Assembly (NCBI RefSeq): GCF_034933565.1
Contig: NZ_JAYFNG010000036.1
Coordinates: forward strand, 36,179-100,178
From: Raineyella sp034933565
GTDB taxonomy: Bacteria; Actinomycetota; Actinomycetes; Propionibacteriales; Propionibacteriaceae
Reading direction: 5' to 3'
Length of the DNA stretch: 64,000 nt
Of this stretch, positions 32,010 through 40,798 are shown piece after piece. Position 1 is the first letter of the stretch. Every line of letters begins with the position of its first letter. A program made the translations under genes and the position numbers. The notes under the pieces are model-generated. The model made no database searches. It saw only the letters and a list, made by a program, of their open reading frames with translations, and was not told the origin of the DNA.

Positions 32010-32792
32010 ATGGCCCAGCCCGTGGCGGAGCCGGTCGCGGGGCGTGACATCCTCACGCTGCTCGACAAGGTGGCCCTCATCCTGTCCACATTCGACGACG
32101 ACACCTGGCAGCAGAGCCTGACCGAGCTCACCGCCCGCAGCGGCCTGGCCAAGGCCACCGTCCACCGGCTGGCCGGCGAGATGGTCGGTGTGGGGCTGCT
32201 GGAGAAGACCGGCATCCACTACCGCCTCGGGCTGCGCCTGTTCGAGCTGGGCCAGCTCGTCCCGCGCCAGCGGACCCTGCGCGAAGTCGGCCGACCCTAC
32301 GTCCGCAAGCTGATGACGTTCTCCCAGGAGACGGTCCACCTGGCGCTGCGCGACGGCCTCGACGTGATCTACGTCGACAAGCTCGAGGGCGACCGTGGCC
32401 TGCAGGACGTGTCCCGGGTCGCCGGCCGGCTGCCGGCGCACGCCACCGCGACCGGGAAGGTGCTGCTGGCCCATTCGAACCGGACCGTGCTGGAGGCGCT
32501 CGCCTTCCGCGGCCTCACCCCGCTGACCCGGCGGACGACCTCGTCCTTCGCCGTGCTGCGGCGCCAGCTGGACCGGATCCGGGCGGACGGCTTCGCCCGC
32601 GAGGTCGAGGAGACCCGGCTCGGCTACATGAGCATCGCCGTGCCGGTCCACCACGGGGAGCGCGACGTCGTCGCCGCGCTGTCCGTCACCGGCACCGTTC
32701 AGCGGCTCAGCCCCGCCCAGTCCCGGTTGATCCCGCAGCTGCGTCAGGCCGCCGCCGCGATCTCCGCCGACCTGGTCGCCCGGGCCGAGTAG
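32010..32792 (+). CDS. IclR-family regulator
   Basis: 260 residues: N-terminal winged helix (LTELTARSGLAKATVHRLAGEMV) and IclR effector domain (ETVHLALRDGLDVIYVDKLEG, PAHATATGKVLLAH, RADGFAREVEETRLGYMSIAVPV). ATG 32010 follows AAGGTG. Last gene of the ABC-aldolase-ferredoxin run. IclR proteins often control aromatic catabolism; candidate operators at 25329, 26235 and 35750 would put the whole cluster under it. Confidence 0.93.
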   Translation: MAQPVAEPVAGRDILTLLDKVALILSTFDDDTWQQSLTELTARSGLAKATVHRLAGEMVGVGLLEKTGIHYRLGLRLFELGQLVPRQRTLREVGRPYVRKLMTFSQETVHLALRDGLDVIYVDKLEGDRGLQDVSRVAGRLPAHATATGKVLLAHSNRTVLEALAFRGLTPLTRRTTSSFAVLRRQLDRIRADGFAREVEETRLGYMSIAVPVHHGERDVVAALSVTGTVQRLSPAQSRLIPQLRQAAAAISADLVARAE

Positions 32793-32811
32793 CCTCCGGG
32801 GCCCCGTGGCC

Positions 32812-33855
32812 TCAGACGAGCCCGGCCTGGTGGCGGACCACCGCGCCGAACCAGTCCGCCAGCGGTGCCCCGGTCCCGTGGGCGGCGATGCCCACCGCCA
32901 GGGCGAGCTGTGCCCGGGCCGTGCCGAGCTCGCCACTGTCCAGCGTCGGGGTGGTGTCCAGCCAGCGCCCCGAGCCGGGACCGCCGCCGTACCCGCGATG
33001 GACCGGGCCGACCCCGGCCCGGGAGGTCACCGTCACCGCGACACCGCGGGCGAAGGCCCGCTCCAGGCCGGCGACCGCATCGGGGCGGACGTGCCCGGCA
33101 CCGGTGCCCTCGACCACCAGGCCCCGTACGCCGTCGGCCAGCAGGCCGTCGATCACCGTGTCGCCGTGGCCGGCCCAGGCCGTGACCACGCCGACGTCGG
33201 CCAGGGCCTCGAGCGGGCCCGGGTCGGCGAACGGGCCGGCGGGCGGCCGGGTGAAACGTACGTCCCCCGCGGTGAGCCCCCCGACCGGTGCCGCGCCGGG
33301 GGAGCTGAACGCCTGCAGGGCGCTGGTGTGGGACTTCACCACCCGCGCCGCCGAGTGGATCTCCCCGTTGACGACGAGCAGCGCGCCGCGTCCGGCGGCC
33401 TGCGGGTGGGCGGCGACGCGCAGGGCGTCGAGCAGATTGCGGGGCCCGTCGGCACCGGGCTCGGCCGCGTGCCGCATCGCACTGGCGAAGACCACCGGCC
33501 CGCCGGTCGCCGGCAGGGTGAGCAGATGGGTCAGCCAGGCCGAGTCGGCGACGGTGTCGGTGCCGTGCAGCACCACCACGCCGTCATGGCCCCCGTCATG
33601 GTCCCGGTCGTCGGGGCTCCGGTCGAGGGCCGTCCGGCACCGCCGGGCCAGCTGCAGCATCTGCGCGGGCCCGATCGTGTAGCTGGGCCGGCGGAAGAGC
33701 TCCTCGACGCTGATCTGCAGCGAGTCCCGCAGGCCGGGGTCGTCGGCCAGCACCTCCTCGACGATCCGGGCGCCGGACAGGGTGGGGACGATGCCGTCGG
33801 CGCCGGGCCGGCTGGCGATGGTTCCGCCGGTGGCGAGGACGAGGATGCGGGTCAT
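32812..33855 (-). CDS. L-asparaginase family amidohydrolase
   Basis: 347 residues: first active-site loop ATGGTIAS with Thr, second HGTDTVADSA with the Thr-Asp pair, then VVKSHTSALQAF. Overall like type I/II asparaginases. The third gene of a leftward operon with hydrolase B and a quinone-oxidoreductase-like protein. In this setting it may cleave an amide of a catabolic intermediate rather than asparagine; that is inference. Confidence 0.87.
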   Translation of the reverse strand: MTRILVLATGGTIASRPGADGIVPTLSGARIVEEVLADDPGLRDSLQISVEELFRRPSYTIGPAQMLQLARRCRTALDRSPDDRDHDGGHDGVVVLHGTDTVADSAWLTHLLTLPATGGPVVFASAMRHAAEPGADGPRNLLDALRVAAHPQAAGRGALLVVNGEIHSAARVVKSHTSALQAFSSPGAAPVGGLTAGDVRFTRPPAGPFADPGPLEALADVGVVTAWAGHGDTVIDGLLADGVRGLVVEGTGAGHVRPDAVAGLERAFARGVAVTVTSRAGVGPVHRGYGGGPGSGRWLDTTPTLDSGELGTARAQLALAVGIAAHGTGAPLADWFGAVVRHQAGLV

Positions 33856-33887
33856 CAGGATCTCCGGGTGTCGAGGGTGAGGGGTGG

Positions 33888-34841
33888 TCAGGCGACCGGG
33901 AGCACCGCAGCGCGACCGTCGATCCGCCCGGCGGCCAGGTCCGCGCAGGCCTGAGCGGTCCGGTCCAGCGGGAAGGTGGTGACCGGCACACTGATCGAGC
34001 CGTCGACCAGCAGCCCGGTCAGGGTGGGCAGCAGCTGCTGCTGGCGCTCGGCCCGATGGATCATACTGACCGGCAGCAGGGCCACCTCGGACAGCAGCCA
34101 GTTCGGCAGGTCGAGGGTGAGGGCTGGGGAGCGGGTGTAGCCGATCAGCGCCGCCCGCCCGCCGCGTACGGTGGCGCGCAGCGCCCGGGTGAGGGGCTCG
34201 CCACCGATGGTGTCGATCACCGCGTCGGCCCAGGGCCGGTCCGGGAGTGCCTCGGCGGTCAGCGCTCTCACCCCGTCAGGCACCCGGGCCAGCGAGGACT
34301 CCCGGCCGACGACGCCGATCACCTCGGCGCCGGCGAGGACGGCGAGCTGGGCGATCACCCGGCCGACCGCGCCGGCGGCGCCCCCGACGATCACCCGTTC
34401 GCCGGCCCGCACCGCGGCGACGTCGTGGACGGCGACCCAGGCGGTCGTGGCGGGCACCAGGAAGGTCGCCGCCGTCGGCAGCGGCAGGGCCCCGTCGTCG
34501 AGGATCAGGTGGCGGTCACCGACCACCACGTACTCGGCCCAGCAGCCGGGCCGGGTGAGCCCGACCCCGCCGCCGCGGACGATGACCCGTTGCCCGATCG
34601 GCAGGGTGTCGGAGGCGACGACGGTGCCGGCGGCGTCGGTGCCGCCGATGTGCGGCAGCGGTGGGCGGACGTCGAACGTCCCGGACGCGACGGTCAGGTC
34701 CAGGTGGCCCACCGCGGCCGCGCCGACCCGGACCAGGGTGCTGCCCTCGGGGCGGACGGGGGTCCCGACGTCCTCGACGACCGGCGGGCGGCCGAAGGCG
34801 TGCAGGCGGGCGGCCTTCATGCGGGCGGCCGTCATGGTCAT
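33888..34841 (-). CDS. Quinone-oxidoreductase-like MDR reductase
   Basis: 317 residues of the zinc-free medium-chain reductase group: N-terminal GroES-like domain (PHIGGTDAAGTVVASD) and Rossmann motif VGGAAGAVGRVIAQLA. No zinc-binding Cys/His set. NADPH-dependent reduction of an enone or quinone intermediate is expected. Start ATG overlaps the stop of hydrolase B (ATGA); an internal Met at residue 3 and another at 8 are alternatives. Confidence 0.85.
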   Translation of the reverse strand: MTMTAARMKAARLHAFGRPPVVEDVGTPVRPEGSTLVRVGAAAVGHLDLTVASGTFDVRPPLPHIGGTDAAGTVVASDTLPIGQRVIVRGGGVGLTRPGCWAEYVVVGDRHLILDDGALPLPTAATFLVPATTAWVAVHDVAAVRAGERVIVGGAAGAVGRVIAQLAVLAGAEVIGVVGRESSLARVPDGVRALTAEALPDRPWADAVIDTIGGEPLTRALRATVRGGRAALIGYTRSPALTLDLPNWLLSEVALLPVSMIHRAERQQQLLPTLTGLLVDGSISVPVTTFPLDRTAQACADLAAGRIDGRAAVLPVA

Positions 34842-35680
34842 CGGCCCTCCGCGAGGAACATCCCGAGCAGCGCTTCGAACTCCGCGGCCCGCTCGTACGG
34901 CACCCACAGGCCGGTGTCGGCGAACAGGTGCAGTCGGGCGCCGGGGATCCGCCGGAGCAGGAACAGGGCGTTGTCGTAGCCCTGGATCCGGTTGTGGGTG
35001 CCCCAGACGATCAGCGTCGGGGCGGTGATCCGGTCGGCCTCCCGCCACGGCTCCTCGACCGCCGGGCCACCCGCGACGGGTGCGGCCGGCCGGTCGGAGG
35101 TGGTGCGCCGGATCGACTCCTGGTAGCGGTCGCGGACCAGTTCGGGGGTGATCAGCGCCCGGTCGTGCATCATCAGCCTCAGGTACGCCGCCATCCGCTC
35201 CGGCGAGGGGCCCTCGCCGGCGTAGTAGCCGCGGATCGCTTTCTGCCCCTCCGACGGCATGGTGGTGAACAGCGGCAGCCCGCCGGCGCTGGAGACCAGC
35301 ACCAGCCGGTCCACCCGGTCGGGGTGGTCGACGGCGAGCTTCATCGCCACCGCGCCGCCGGTGGCCATCCCGACCACATCGGCCCGTTCGATGCCCAGCT
35401 CGGTCAGCATCCGCGCGAACAGGGCGGCCAGCCCGGCGTACCGGCCGCCCTCGGCCTCGTACGGGTCGGAGCGGCCGTAGCCCGGCAGGTCGACGATCAG
35501 CACCCGGTGGTGGGCGGCCAGGGCGTCAAGGTTCTGCCCGAAGTTGCCCCAGCCGTACGCCCCCGGGGCGCCGCCGTGGATGCACAGCAGGACCGGGCCG
35601 GTGCCGGCCTCGTGGTAGTGGATCCGGGTCGGGCCGACGCTGACGAAGCGTGAGGTCGATTCCTGCGTGGAGGGCGTCAT
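34838..35680 (-). CDS. Alpha/beta-hydrolase protein B with all triad residues lost
   Basis: 280 residues, close to MhpC/HsaD-type C-C hydrolases in overall sequence (HGGAPGAYGWGNFGQN, VDLPGYGRSD, DHPDRVDRLVLVSSAGG). The nucleophile elbow is G-M-A106-T-G, the acid segment is WGTHNRIQG (Asn230 for Asp) and the last segment is TGLWVPYERA (Leu258 for His). It should not hydrolyse by the usual mechanism, yet the frame is intact. The ATG has no ribosome site, with a -10-like TACCAT six bases before it, so it is probably leaderless. Confidence 0.88.
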   Translation of the reverse strand: MTPSTQESTSRFVSVGPTRIHYHEAGTGPVLLCIHGGAPGAYGWGNFGQNLDALAAHHRVLIVDLPGYGRSDPYEAEGGRYAGLAALFARMLTELGIERADVVGMATGGAVAMKLAVDHPDRVDRLVLVSSAGGLPLFTTMPSEGQKAIRGYYAGEGPSPERMAAYLRLMMHDRALITPELVRDRYQESIRRTTSDRPAAPVAGGPAVEEPWREADRITAPTLIVWGTHNRIQGYDNALFLLRRIPGARLHLFADTGLWVPYERAAEFEALLGMFLAEGR

Positions 35681-35733
35681 GGCCGGATGGTAGGCAGCCC
35701 GGCCGGCCGTCCCCGAGGACACCGGACTGCTCA

Positions 35734-35784
35734 GCGGACCCGTCGGCGGGGTCCGCTGGTCGGACCTGGATCGTGGTGCGGACC
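35734..35784. promoter_or_regulatory. Candidate IclR operator region, site 3
   Basis: GGTCCGCTGGTCGGACC at 35750-35766 fits GGTYCR-N5-YGRACC. It overlaps a longer pair GCGGACCC/GGGTCCGC (35734-35756) and is followed by another half-site GCGGACC (35778-35784). It lies between the divergent hydrolase B and hydrolase C genes. Confidence 0.55.
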
Positions 35785-35785
35785 G

Positions 35786-35809
35786 GGCCCGATGGGGTCC
35801 CATCGGGCC
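35786..35809. promoter_or_regulatory. Perfect dyad touching the hydrolase C start
   Basis: 11-bp arms GGCCCGATGGG and CCCATCGGGCC with a two-base loop, ending one base before ATG 35810. It covers the likely -10 region, so it may be an operator; if transcribed it would be a hairpin at the start codon. Confidence 0.5.
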
Positions 35810-36679
35810 ATGACACAGCCTCCCGCGAGCCACTTCAGCACCGTCGCCGGCGTCACGTACCACTACCACGACATCGGCGAGGGGGCGCCGACGATCTTCC
35901 TGCACGGCGGGGGGCCGGGTTGCACCGCCTGGTCCGACTTCGGCCCGGTGGCCCCGCTGTTCGCTGCCGACCGGCGCTGCATCCTGGTCGACCTGTTGCA
36001 GTACGGCCGGTCCGACAAGAGCGAGATCGAGGGCCCGATGTGGGACCATCACGCGGCCAAGCTGATCGCGCTGATGGACGACCTGGGCCTGGCGCAGGCG
36101 GATTTCGTGTGCAACTCGTGGGGCGGCCACATGGCCCTGAAGATCGCCGCGGACCACCCCGACCGGGTCCGCACCGTCACCCTCACCGGCAGCATGCCGG
36201 TCTTCCGCGGCCCGCTCGGCCCGCTGCCCGAGAACGGCCACCGTGGCCGCAGCGCGCGGGACCGCTACTACGGCGGCGAGGGCCCGACGAAGGAGAAGAT
36301 GCGCACGCTGATCACCGGGCTCGAGTGGTACGACGGCGACCGGCTGCCCGAGGAGACGCTGGAGATGCGCTACCGGCAGAGCCTCGACCCCGAGGAGATG
36401 GCGCTGGCCGGCGCGTCGGACAACCCGCGCGGGGACTGGCAGGACATCGCCGGTGACCTGGGCCGGATCCAGGTGCCGGTGCTGCTGGCCTGGGGCATGT
36501 ACGACGCCTTCCTCACCCCCGACTACCCGTTGATGCTGGCGAGCATGATCCCGCACGGCCAGCTGTGGATCATGGACCAGGCCTCCCACCACCTGCAGGA
36601 GGAGCGCCCGCACGACTACTACACGATGGTCTCCGGCTTCCTCGCCCAGCATCTGCCCGGCGAGGGGGACCGGGCATGA
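35810..36679 (+). CDS. Alpha/beta-hydrolase protein C, intact C-C hydrolase (MhpC-like)
   Basis: 289 residues of the meta-cleavage-product hydrolase group: oxyanion HGGGPG, nucleophile Ser103 in CNSWGG, Asp232 in WGMYDAF, His260 in ASHHLQEERP. It would cleave the ring-fission product made by the MhpB-like dioxygenase two genes downstream. No ribosome site; probably leaderless. First gene of a tight five-gene rightward operon. Confidence 0.88.
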   Translation: MTQPPASHFSTVAGVTYHYHDIGEGAPTIFLHGGGPGCTAWSDFGPVAPLFAADRRCILVDLLQYGRSDKSEIEGPMWDHHAAKLIALMDDLGLAQADFVCNSWGGHMALKIAADHPDRVRTVTLTGSMPVFRGPLGPLPENGHRGRSARDRYYGGEGPTKEKMRTLITGLEWYDGDRLPEETLEMRYRQSLDPEEMALAGASDNPRGDWQDIAGDLGRIQVPVLLAWGMYDAFLTPDYPLMLASMIPHGQLWIMDQASHHLQEERPHDYYTMVSGFLAQHLPGEGDRA

Positions 36680-38055
36680 CCGCGCCGAGCGTCCCGGTCT
36701 TCGGCAATGCCTCCATCCCGGCCGACGGTGACGCCCACCTGCGCGGCCTCGACGGGGCGTTGCGGGAGCGGGTCCGGGCCGCCGCCGACCTCGTCACCGC
36801 CGGGCGGCTGGCCGAGCTGGTCCGTGGGCTGGTCGACGTGCCCAGCCCCACCGGCGACGAGCGGCCGGTCGCCGAGCACCTCGTCGAGCGGCTCACCGAC
36901 GCCGGTCTGGCGGCGGAGCTGATGCCGCTCGACGACCGGCAGGCCAACGCCTGGGCCCGGCTGCCCGGCGACGGCACCGGCCCGTCGCTGATGCTGTACG
37001 CGCCGACCGACACCGTCACCACCGGCGACCCGGCCGAGGACCTGCCGTGGATCGGGGCGATGCGCCCCGACCTGCTGGCGCGTGCCGAGGTCCGCGACGA
37101 CTACGTGATCGGCCTGGGCGCGTCCAATCCGAAGGGCCACGCCGCCTGCGTGCTGGCCGCGGTCGAGGCGATCGCCGCCGCCGGGATCCCGCTGCGCGGC
37201 GACCTGGTCGCCGCCTTCGGCGCCGGCGGCATGCCGACCAACGCCCGCCCGGGCGTGGACAACCCGCGGCTCACCACCGGCCAGGGCGCCGGCTGCTCCT
37301 TCCTGCTCGAGCAGGGCGCGCACACCGACTACGCGGTGATCGCCAAGCCCGGCTGGACCGTCGCCTGGGACGAGGTCGGCCTGACCTGGTTCGAGATCAT
37401 CGTGCACGGCACCCACACCTACACCGGCTCGCGCCACCGGCTGCCCTACCGCAACACCGTCCGGCTGGCCGCCGAGGTGATCTGCCGGCTGGAGGACTGG
37501 TTCCCCACCTACACCGCCCGGCACACCGACGGGCAGGTCGCCCCGCAGGGCATGGTGGCCACCGTCCACGGCGGCTGGACCCGCACCGCCTCCTTCACCC
37601 CGGAGAACGTCCGGCTGATGGTCGACCTGCGGATCAGCCCGCGCTCCACCCCGAGCGAGGTGCGCCGCGAGCTGACGGCCGAGGTCACCCGGATCGCCGC
37701 GGAGCTCGGCACCACGATCGACGTACGGCCCGTCCTCGCCGTCCCCGGCGGCACGACCGACGCCGACTCCTGGTTCGTCCGGCGTGCCGTCGACGCCTGG
37801 CAGGCGGTCACCGGCCGGGAGCATCCGCGCACCGACAACGGCTCGGGGGCCACCGACGCGGCGATCCTGCGCAGCCGCGGCATCCCGACCGTACGGATCG
37901 GCATGCCCAAGATCACCGACGCCCCGTTCCCGGTCGACTTCGCGATGGGGATGAACGCCGTCGACCTGCGCGAGGCCGTCGCCTTCACCCGATTCCTGAT
38001 CCGATTCGCGCTCGAGGTCGCCTCGAGCGACCTGGACACCGCGGAGGTGCACTGA
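36676..38055 (+). CDS. M20-family homologue with degenerate metal site
   Basis: 459 residues like ArgE/DapE deacylases (VDVPSPTGDERPVAEHL, GLGASNPKGHAA, NGSGATDAAILRSRGIPTV). The metal ligands are replaced: the usual G-H-x-D reads A-P110-T-D112, D-x-K-G reads N151-P-K-G, the Glu-Glu pair reads Gly-Gly (about 184-185), and the final His is missing. The dimerisation-domain segment HGTHTYTGSRHRLPYRNTV is kept. Start overlaps the stop of hydrolase C. Either a metal-free enzyme or a binding protein. Confidence 0.83.
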   Translation: MTAPSVPVFGNASIPADGDAHLRGLDGALRERVRAAADLVTAGRLAELVRGLVDVPSPTGDERPVAEHLVERLTDAGLAAELMPLDDRQANAWARLPGDGTGPSLMLYAPTDTVTTGDPAEDLPWIGAMRPDLLARAEVRDDYVIGLGASNPKGHAACVLAAVEAIAAAGIPLRGDLVAAFGAGGMPTNARPGVDNPRLTTGQGAGCSFLLEQGAHTDYAVIAKPGWTVAWDEVGLTWFEIIVHGTHTYTGSRHRLPYRNTVRLAAEVICRLEDWFPTYTARHTDGQVAPQGMVATVHGGWTRTASFTPENVRLMVDLRISPRSTPSEVRRELTAEVTRIAAELGTTIDVRPVLAVPGGTTDADSWFVRRAVDAWQAVTGREHPRTDNGSGATDAAILRSRGIPTVRIGMPKITDAPFPVDFAMGMNAVDLREAVAFTRFLIRFALEVASSDLDTAEVH

Positions 38056-39008
38056 TGGCACAGATCGTCCTCGGCGTGGGAGCCTCCCACAGCACGCTGA
38101 TGAACACCCACTGGGAGGAGACCACCCACAGGGAGGACGCGGTCACCTTCCGCGACGGGCTGGCACAGGCCCGCCGCCGGGTCGAGGCGGCCCGGCCGGA
38201 CGTGGCGCTGATCATCGGGTCCAACCACTTCCGCGGGTTCTGGCTCGACCTGATCCCCGGCTTCACCCTCGGGGTGGGGGAGTGCCTGGCCAGCGGCGAG
38301 TCCGGCACCCCGAAGGGCCCCCAGCCGGTGCACACCGGGCTGGCCCGGCACATCCTGGACGATGTGGTCGGCTCCGGCCGCGGCGACCTGGCCTTCTCCG
38401 CGCGGTTGCAGATCGATCACGGCCAGAGCCACGCCATCCAGTACCTGCTGGCCGGGCTCGACGTCCCGATCATCCCGCTGGTGGTCAACGTGTTCGCCCA
38501 GCCGCTGCCGCCGCTGGAGCGCTGCCGGGAGGTCGCCGAGGCGATCCGGGACGCCGTGGCGAGCTACCCCGAGGACCTGCGGGTGGTGGTGATCGGCTCC
38601 GGCGGTCTCTCCCACCGGCTGCCCTGGCCGGACTGGCGCGCCCCCGAGGGCGACGACGAGGAGTTCATGGTCCGCGCCTGGCTGGACGGCAGGCTCAACT
38701 GGTCCGACTACGACGTCCGCCGGCGCCGGATCATCCGCGCCGCGACGTCGGCGATCAGCCCGGAGTGGGACGAAGCGGTGATCGACACCTTCGTCGCCGG
38801 CCGGGCCGAGGAGCTGTACGGGTACACCACCGCGGACCTCGAACGCGACGGCGGCAACGGCTCCCAGGAGCTGCGGTCCTGGCTGATGATGGCCACCTTG
38901 CTCGGCGGTGCCCCGGCCGAGCGGATCGCGTACGCCCCGGTGCCCGACTGGCTGACCGGGATGGGGGTCATCACGATCACGCCGGATGCCGCTGCGGACC
39001 GGGCCTGA
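38055..39008 (+). CDS. Class III (LigB-type) extradiol ring-cleavage dioxygenase, MhpB-like
   Basis: 317 residues resembling 2,3-dihydroxyphenylpropionate 1,2-dioxygenase. Conserved His residues are in VGASHSTLM, GSNHFRGFW, QIDHGQSHA and GSGGLSHRLPW. It should open a catechol-type ring between a hydroxylated and neighbouring carbon using Fe(II). Stop-start overlap TGATG with the M20 gene. The catechol substrate is not known; the best marker that the cluster degrades an aromatic ring by meta cleavage. Confidence 0.9.
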   Translation: MAQIVLGVGASHSTLMNTHWEETTHREDAVTFRDGLAQARRRVEAARPDVALIIGSNHFRGFWLDLIPGFTLGVGECLASGESGTPKGPQPVHTGLARHILDDVVGSGRGDLAFSARLQIDHGQSHAIQYLLAGLDVPIIPLVVNVFAQPLPPLERCREVAEAIRDAVASYPEDLRVVVIGSGGLSHRLPWPDWRAPEGDDEEFMVRAWLDGRLNWSDYDVRRRRIIRAATSAISPEWDEAVIDTFVAGRAEELYGYTTADLERDGGNGSQELRSWLMMATLLGGAPAERIAYAPVPDWLTGMGVITITPDAAADRA

Positions 39009-39012
39009 CGCC

Positions 39013-39978
39013 GTGCGACTCCCCGTGCTGGTCCTCGGCCGGGCGGCGCTGCCGGACCTGACCGCCGCCTTCGCCGACCTGGCGCAGCCACCCGACCTGC
39101 TGCTCGCCGAGGACCGGGCGACCATGCTGGACCAGCTCGCGGTGGCCGGCGCGGTGGTCGCGGACTGGACCGGGCACCTGGTGCTGGACGCCGCGGCGGC
39201 CCGGGCCGGGCGCCGGGTCCGGCTGGTCCAGTACCCGGGCGCCGGGCTGCACTCCGTCGACGTCGACGCCTGGCGGCGCGCCGGGGCCGCGGTCTGTCAC
39301 GTTCCCGCGGCCAACGCCGCCTCGGTGGCCGAATGGGCCGTGCTCGCCGCCGGCGCGCTCGCCCGCCGCCTCCCCGCACTCGACCACGACCTGCGGACGG
39401 GGCACTGGACCTCCGGTGCGGACATCCGCGACCTGTCCGAGCGCCGGGTCGGGGTGCTCGGCGGCGGCGCCGTCGGCGAAGCCTGCCTGCGGTTGTTCGC
39501 CGCCTTCGGCTGCCCGGTCGCCTACCATTCCCGCCGGCCGCGCCCCGAGCTGGCGTACGACCGGCGCCCGCTGCCCGACCTGCTCGCCGGCTCCGACGTC
39601 CTGGTGGTGGCCGTCCCGCTCACCCCCGACACCCGGGGCCTGCTCGGTGCCACGGAGCTCGCCCGGCTGCCCGCCGGTGCCCTGCTGGTCAACGTGGGGC
39701 GCGGCCCGGTCACCGACGAGTCCGCGCTGGCGCAGGCGCTGCGCACCGGCCGGTTGGCCGGGGCGGCGCTCGATGTCTTCGGCACCGAACCGCTGCCGCC
39801 GGACCACCCGCTGCGCGCGGCACCGAACACTCTGCTCAGCCCGCACGTCGCCGGCGGCTCCGGCACCGCCCGCCGCCGGATCTTCGCCCGGGTCGCCGCC
39901 AACCTCGCCCGCCTCGCCGACGACCTGGACCCGCACTGGCCCTGGCCCGCCGCCCCGCCACCGGAAGGATCCCGATGA
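39013..39978 (+). CDS. D-isomer-specific 2-hydroxyacid dehydrogenase
   Basis: 321 residues: NAD motif VGVLGGGAVGEACLRLF, catalytic Arg in VNVGRGPVTDE, Glu in FGTEPLPPDHPL and His in LLSPHVAGG. GTG 39013 lies four bases after the dioxygenase stop. It would reduce or oxidise a 2-oxo/2-hydroxy acid formed from the ring-cleavage product. Confidence 0.88.
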   Translation: MRLPVLVLGRAALPDLTAAFADLAQPPDLLLAEDRATMLDQLAVAGAVVADWTGHLVLDAAAARAGRRVRLVQYPGAGLHSVDVDAWRRAGAAVCHVPAANAASVAEWAVLAAGALARRLPALDHDLRTGHWTSGADIRDLSERRVGVLGGGAVGEACLRLFAAFGCPVAYHSRRPRPELAYDRRPLPDLLAGSDVLVVAVPLTPDTRGLLGATELARLPAGALLVNVGRGPVTDESALAQALRTGRLAGAALDVFGTEPLPPDHPLRAAPNTLLSPHVAGGSGTARRRIFARVAANLARLADDLDPHWPWPAAPPPEGSR

Positions 39979-40724
39979 CCGACTCCAGCACCACCCCACG
40001 CCTCGCCTGGGTCACCGGCGGCACCTCCGGGATCGGCCTGGCCGCCGCCTGCCGGCTCGCCGACGACGGCTGGCGGGTCGTCGTCAGCGGCCGCGACCCC
40101 GGCCGGCTCCGTTCCGCCGCCGACCTGCTCGGCGGCCACCACCTGGCGATCGGCTGCGACACCGCCGACCCGGACAGTGTCCGGGCCGCCGCCGACGAGA
40201 TCCGCGCCCGCGCCGGAGCGCCCACGGCGCTGGTCGCCGCCGCCGGCACCCTGCTCAAGGGCGACCTCACCGACCACCGCGACGAGGACCTGACCGGCCT
40301 GCTGGCCACCAACGTGCTCGGTGTGATGCACGCCTGCCGGGCCGTCATCCCCGGTATGCGGGCGTACGGCTGGGGCCGGATCGTCACCGTCTCCTCGGTG
40401 CTCGCCTCGGCCGGCGCCCCGCGACGGTCCGCGTACGCCGCGACGAAGGGCGCGGTGCTGGCCCTCACCCGCGGGCTGGCGGTGGACCTCGCCGCCGACG
40501 GGATCACCGTCAACGCGGTCGCCCCCGGCCCGACCCTGACCCGCCCCAACCTCGGCCAGGCCGACGACCCGGTGGCCAGGGCGATGGTCGGCGACGTCGT
40601 CCCGCTCGGCCGGTGGGCGGCGCCGGCCGAGGTCGCCGCGCTGATCGCCTTCCTCTGCTCCGAGGCGGCGTCGTACTGCACCGGTGGCCACTACCCGGTC
40701 GACGGCGGCTACCTCGCCCGCTGA
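39975..40724 (+). CDS. Short-chain dehydrogenase/reductase
   Basis: 249 residues: TGGTSGIG cofactor motif, catalytic Ser and YAATKGAV, C-terminal PVDGGYLAR. Starts within the stop of the preceding gene (ATGA). Last gene of the hydrolase C operon. Possible roles: cis-dihydrodiol dehydrogenase after the Rieske oxygenase or a keto-reductase later in the path. Confidence 0.9.
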   Translation: MTDSSTTPRLAWVTGGTSGIGLAAACRLADDGWRVVVSGRDPGRLRSAADLLGGHHLAIGCDTADPDSVRAAADEIRARAGAPTALVAAAGTLLKGDLTDHRDEDLTGLLATNVLGVMHACRAVIPGMRAYGWGRIVTVSSVLASAGAPRRSAYAATKGAVLALTRGLAVDLAADGITVNAVAPGPTLTRPNLGQADDPVARAMVGDVVPLGRWAAPAEVAALIAFLCSEAASYCTGGHYPVDGGYLAR

Positions 40725-40798
40725 CCACCGGGTCGTGCCGTGCAGCCGTCCTGCCCGGTTCCCTGTCGCGATCGTCCTCGCGGGGGCACGATGGGGTC

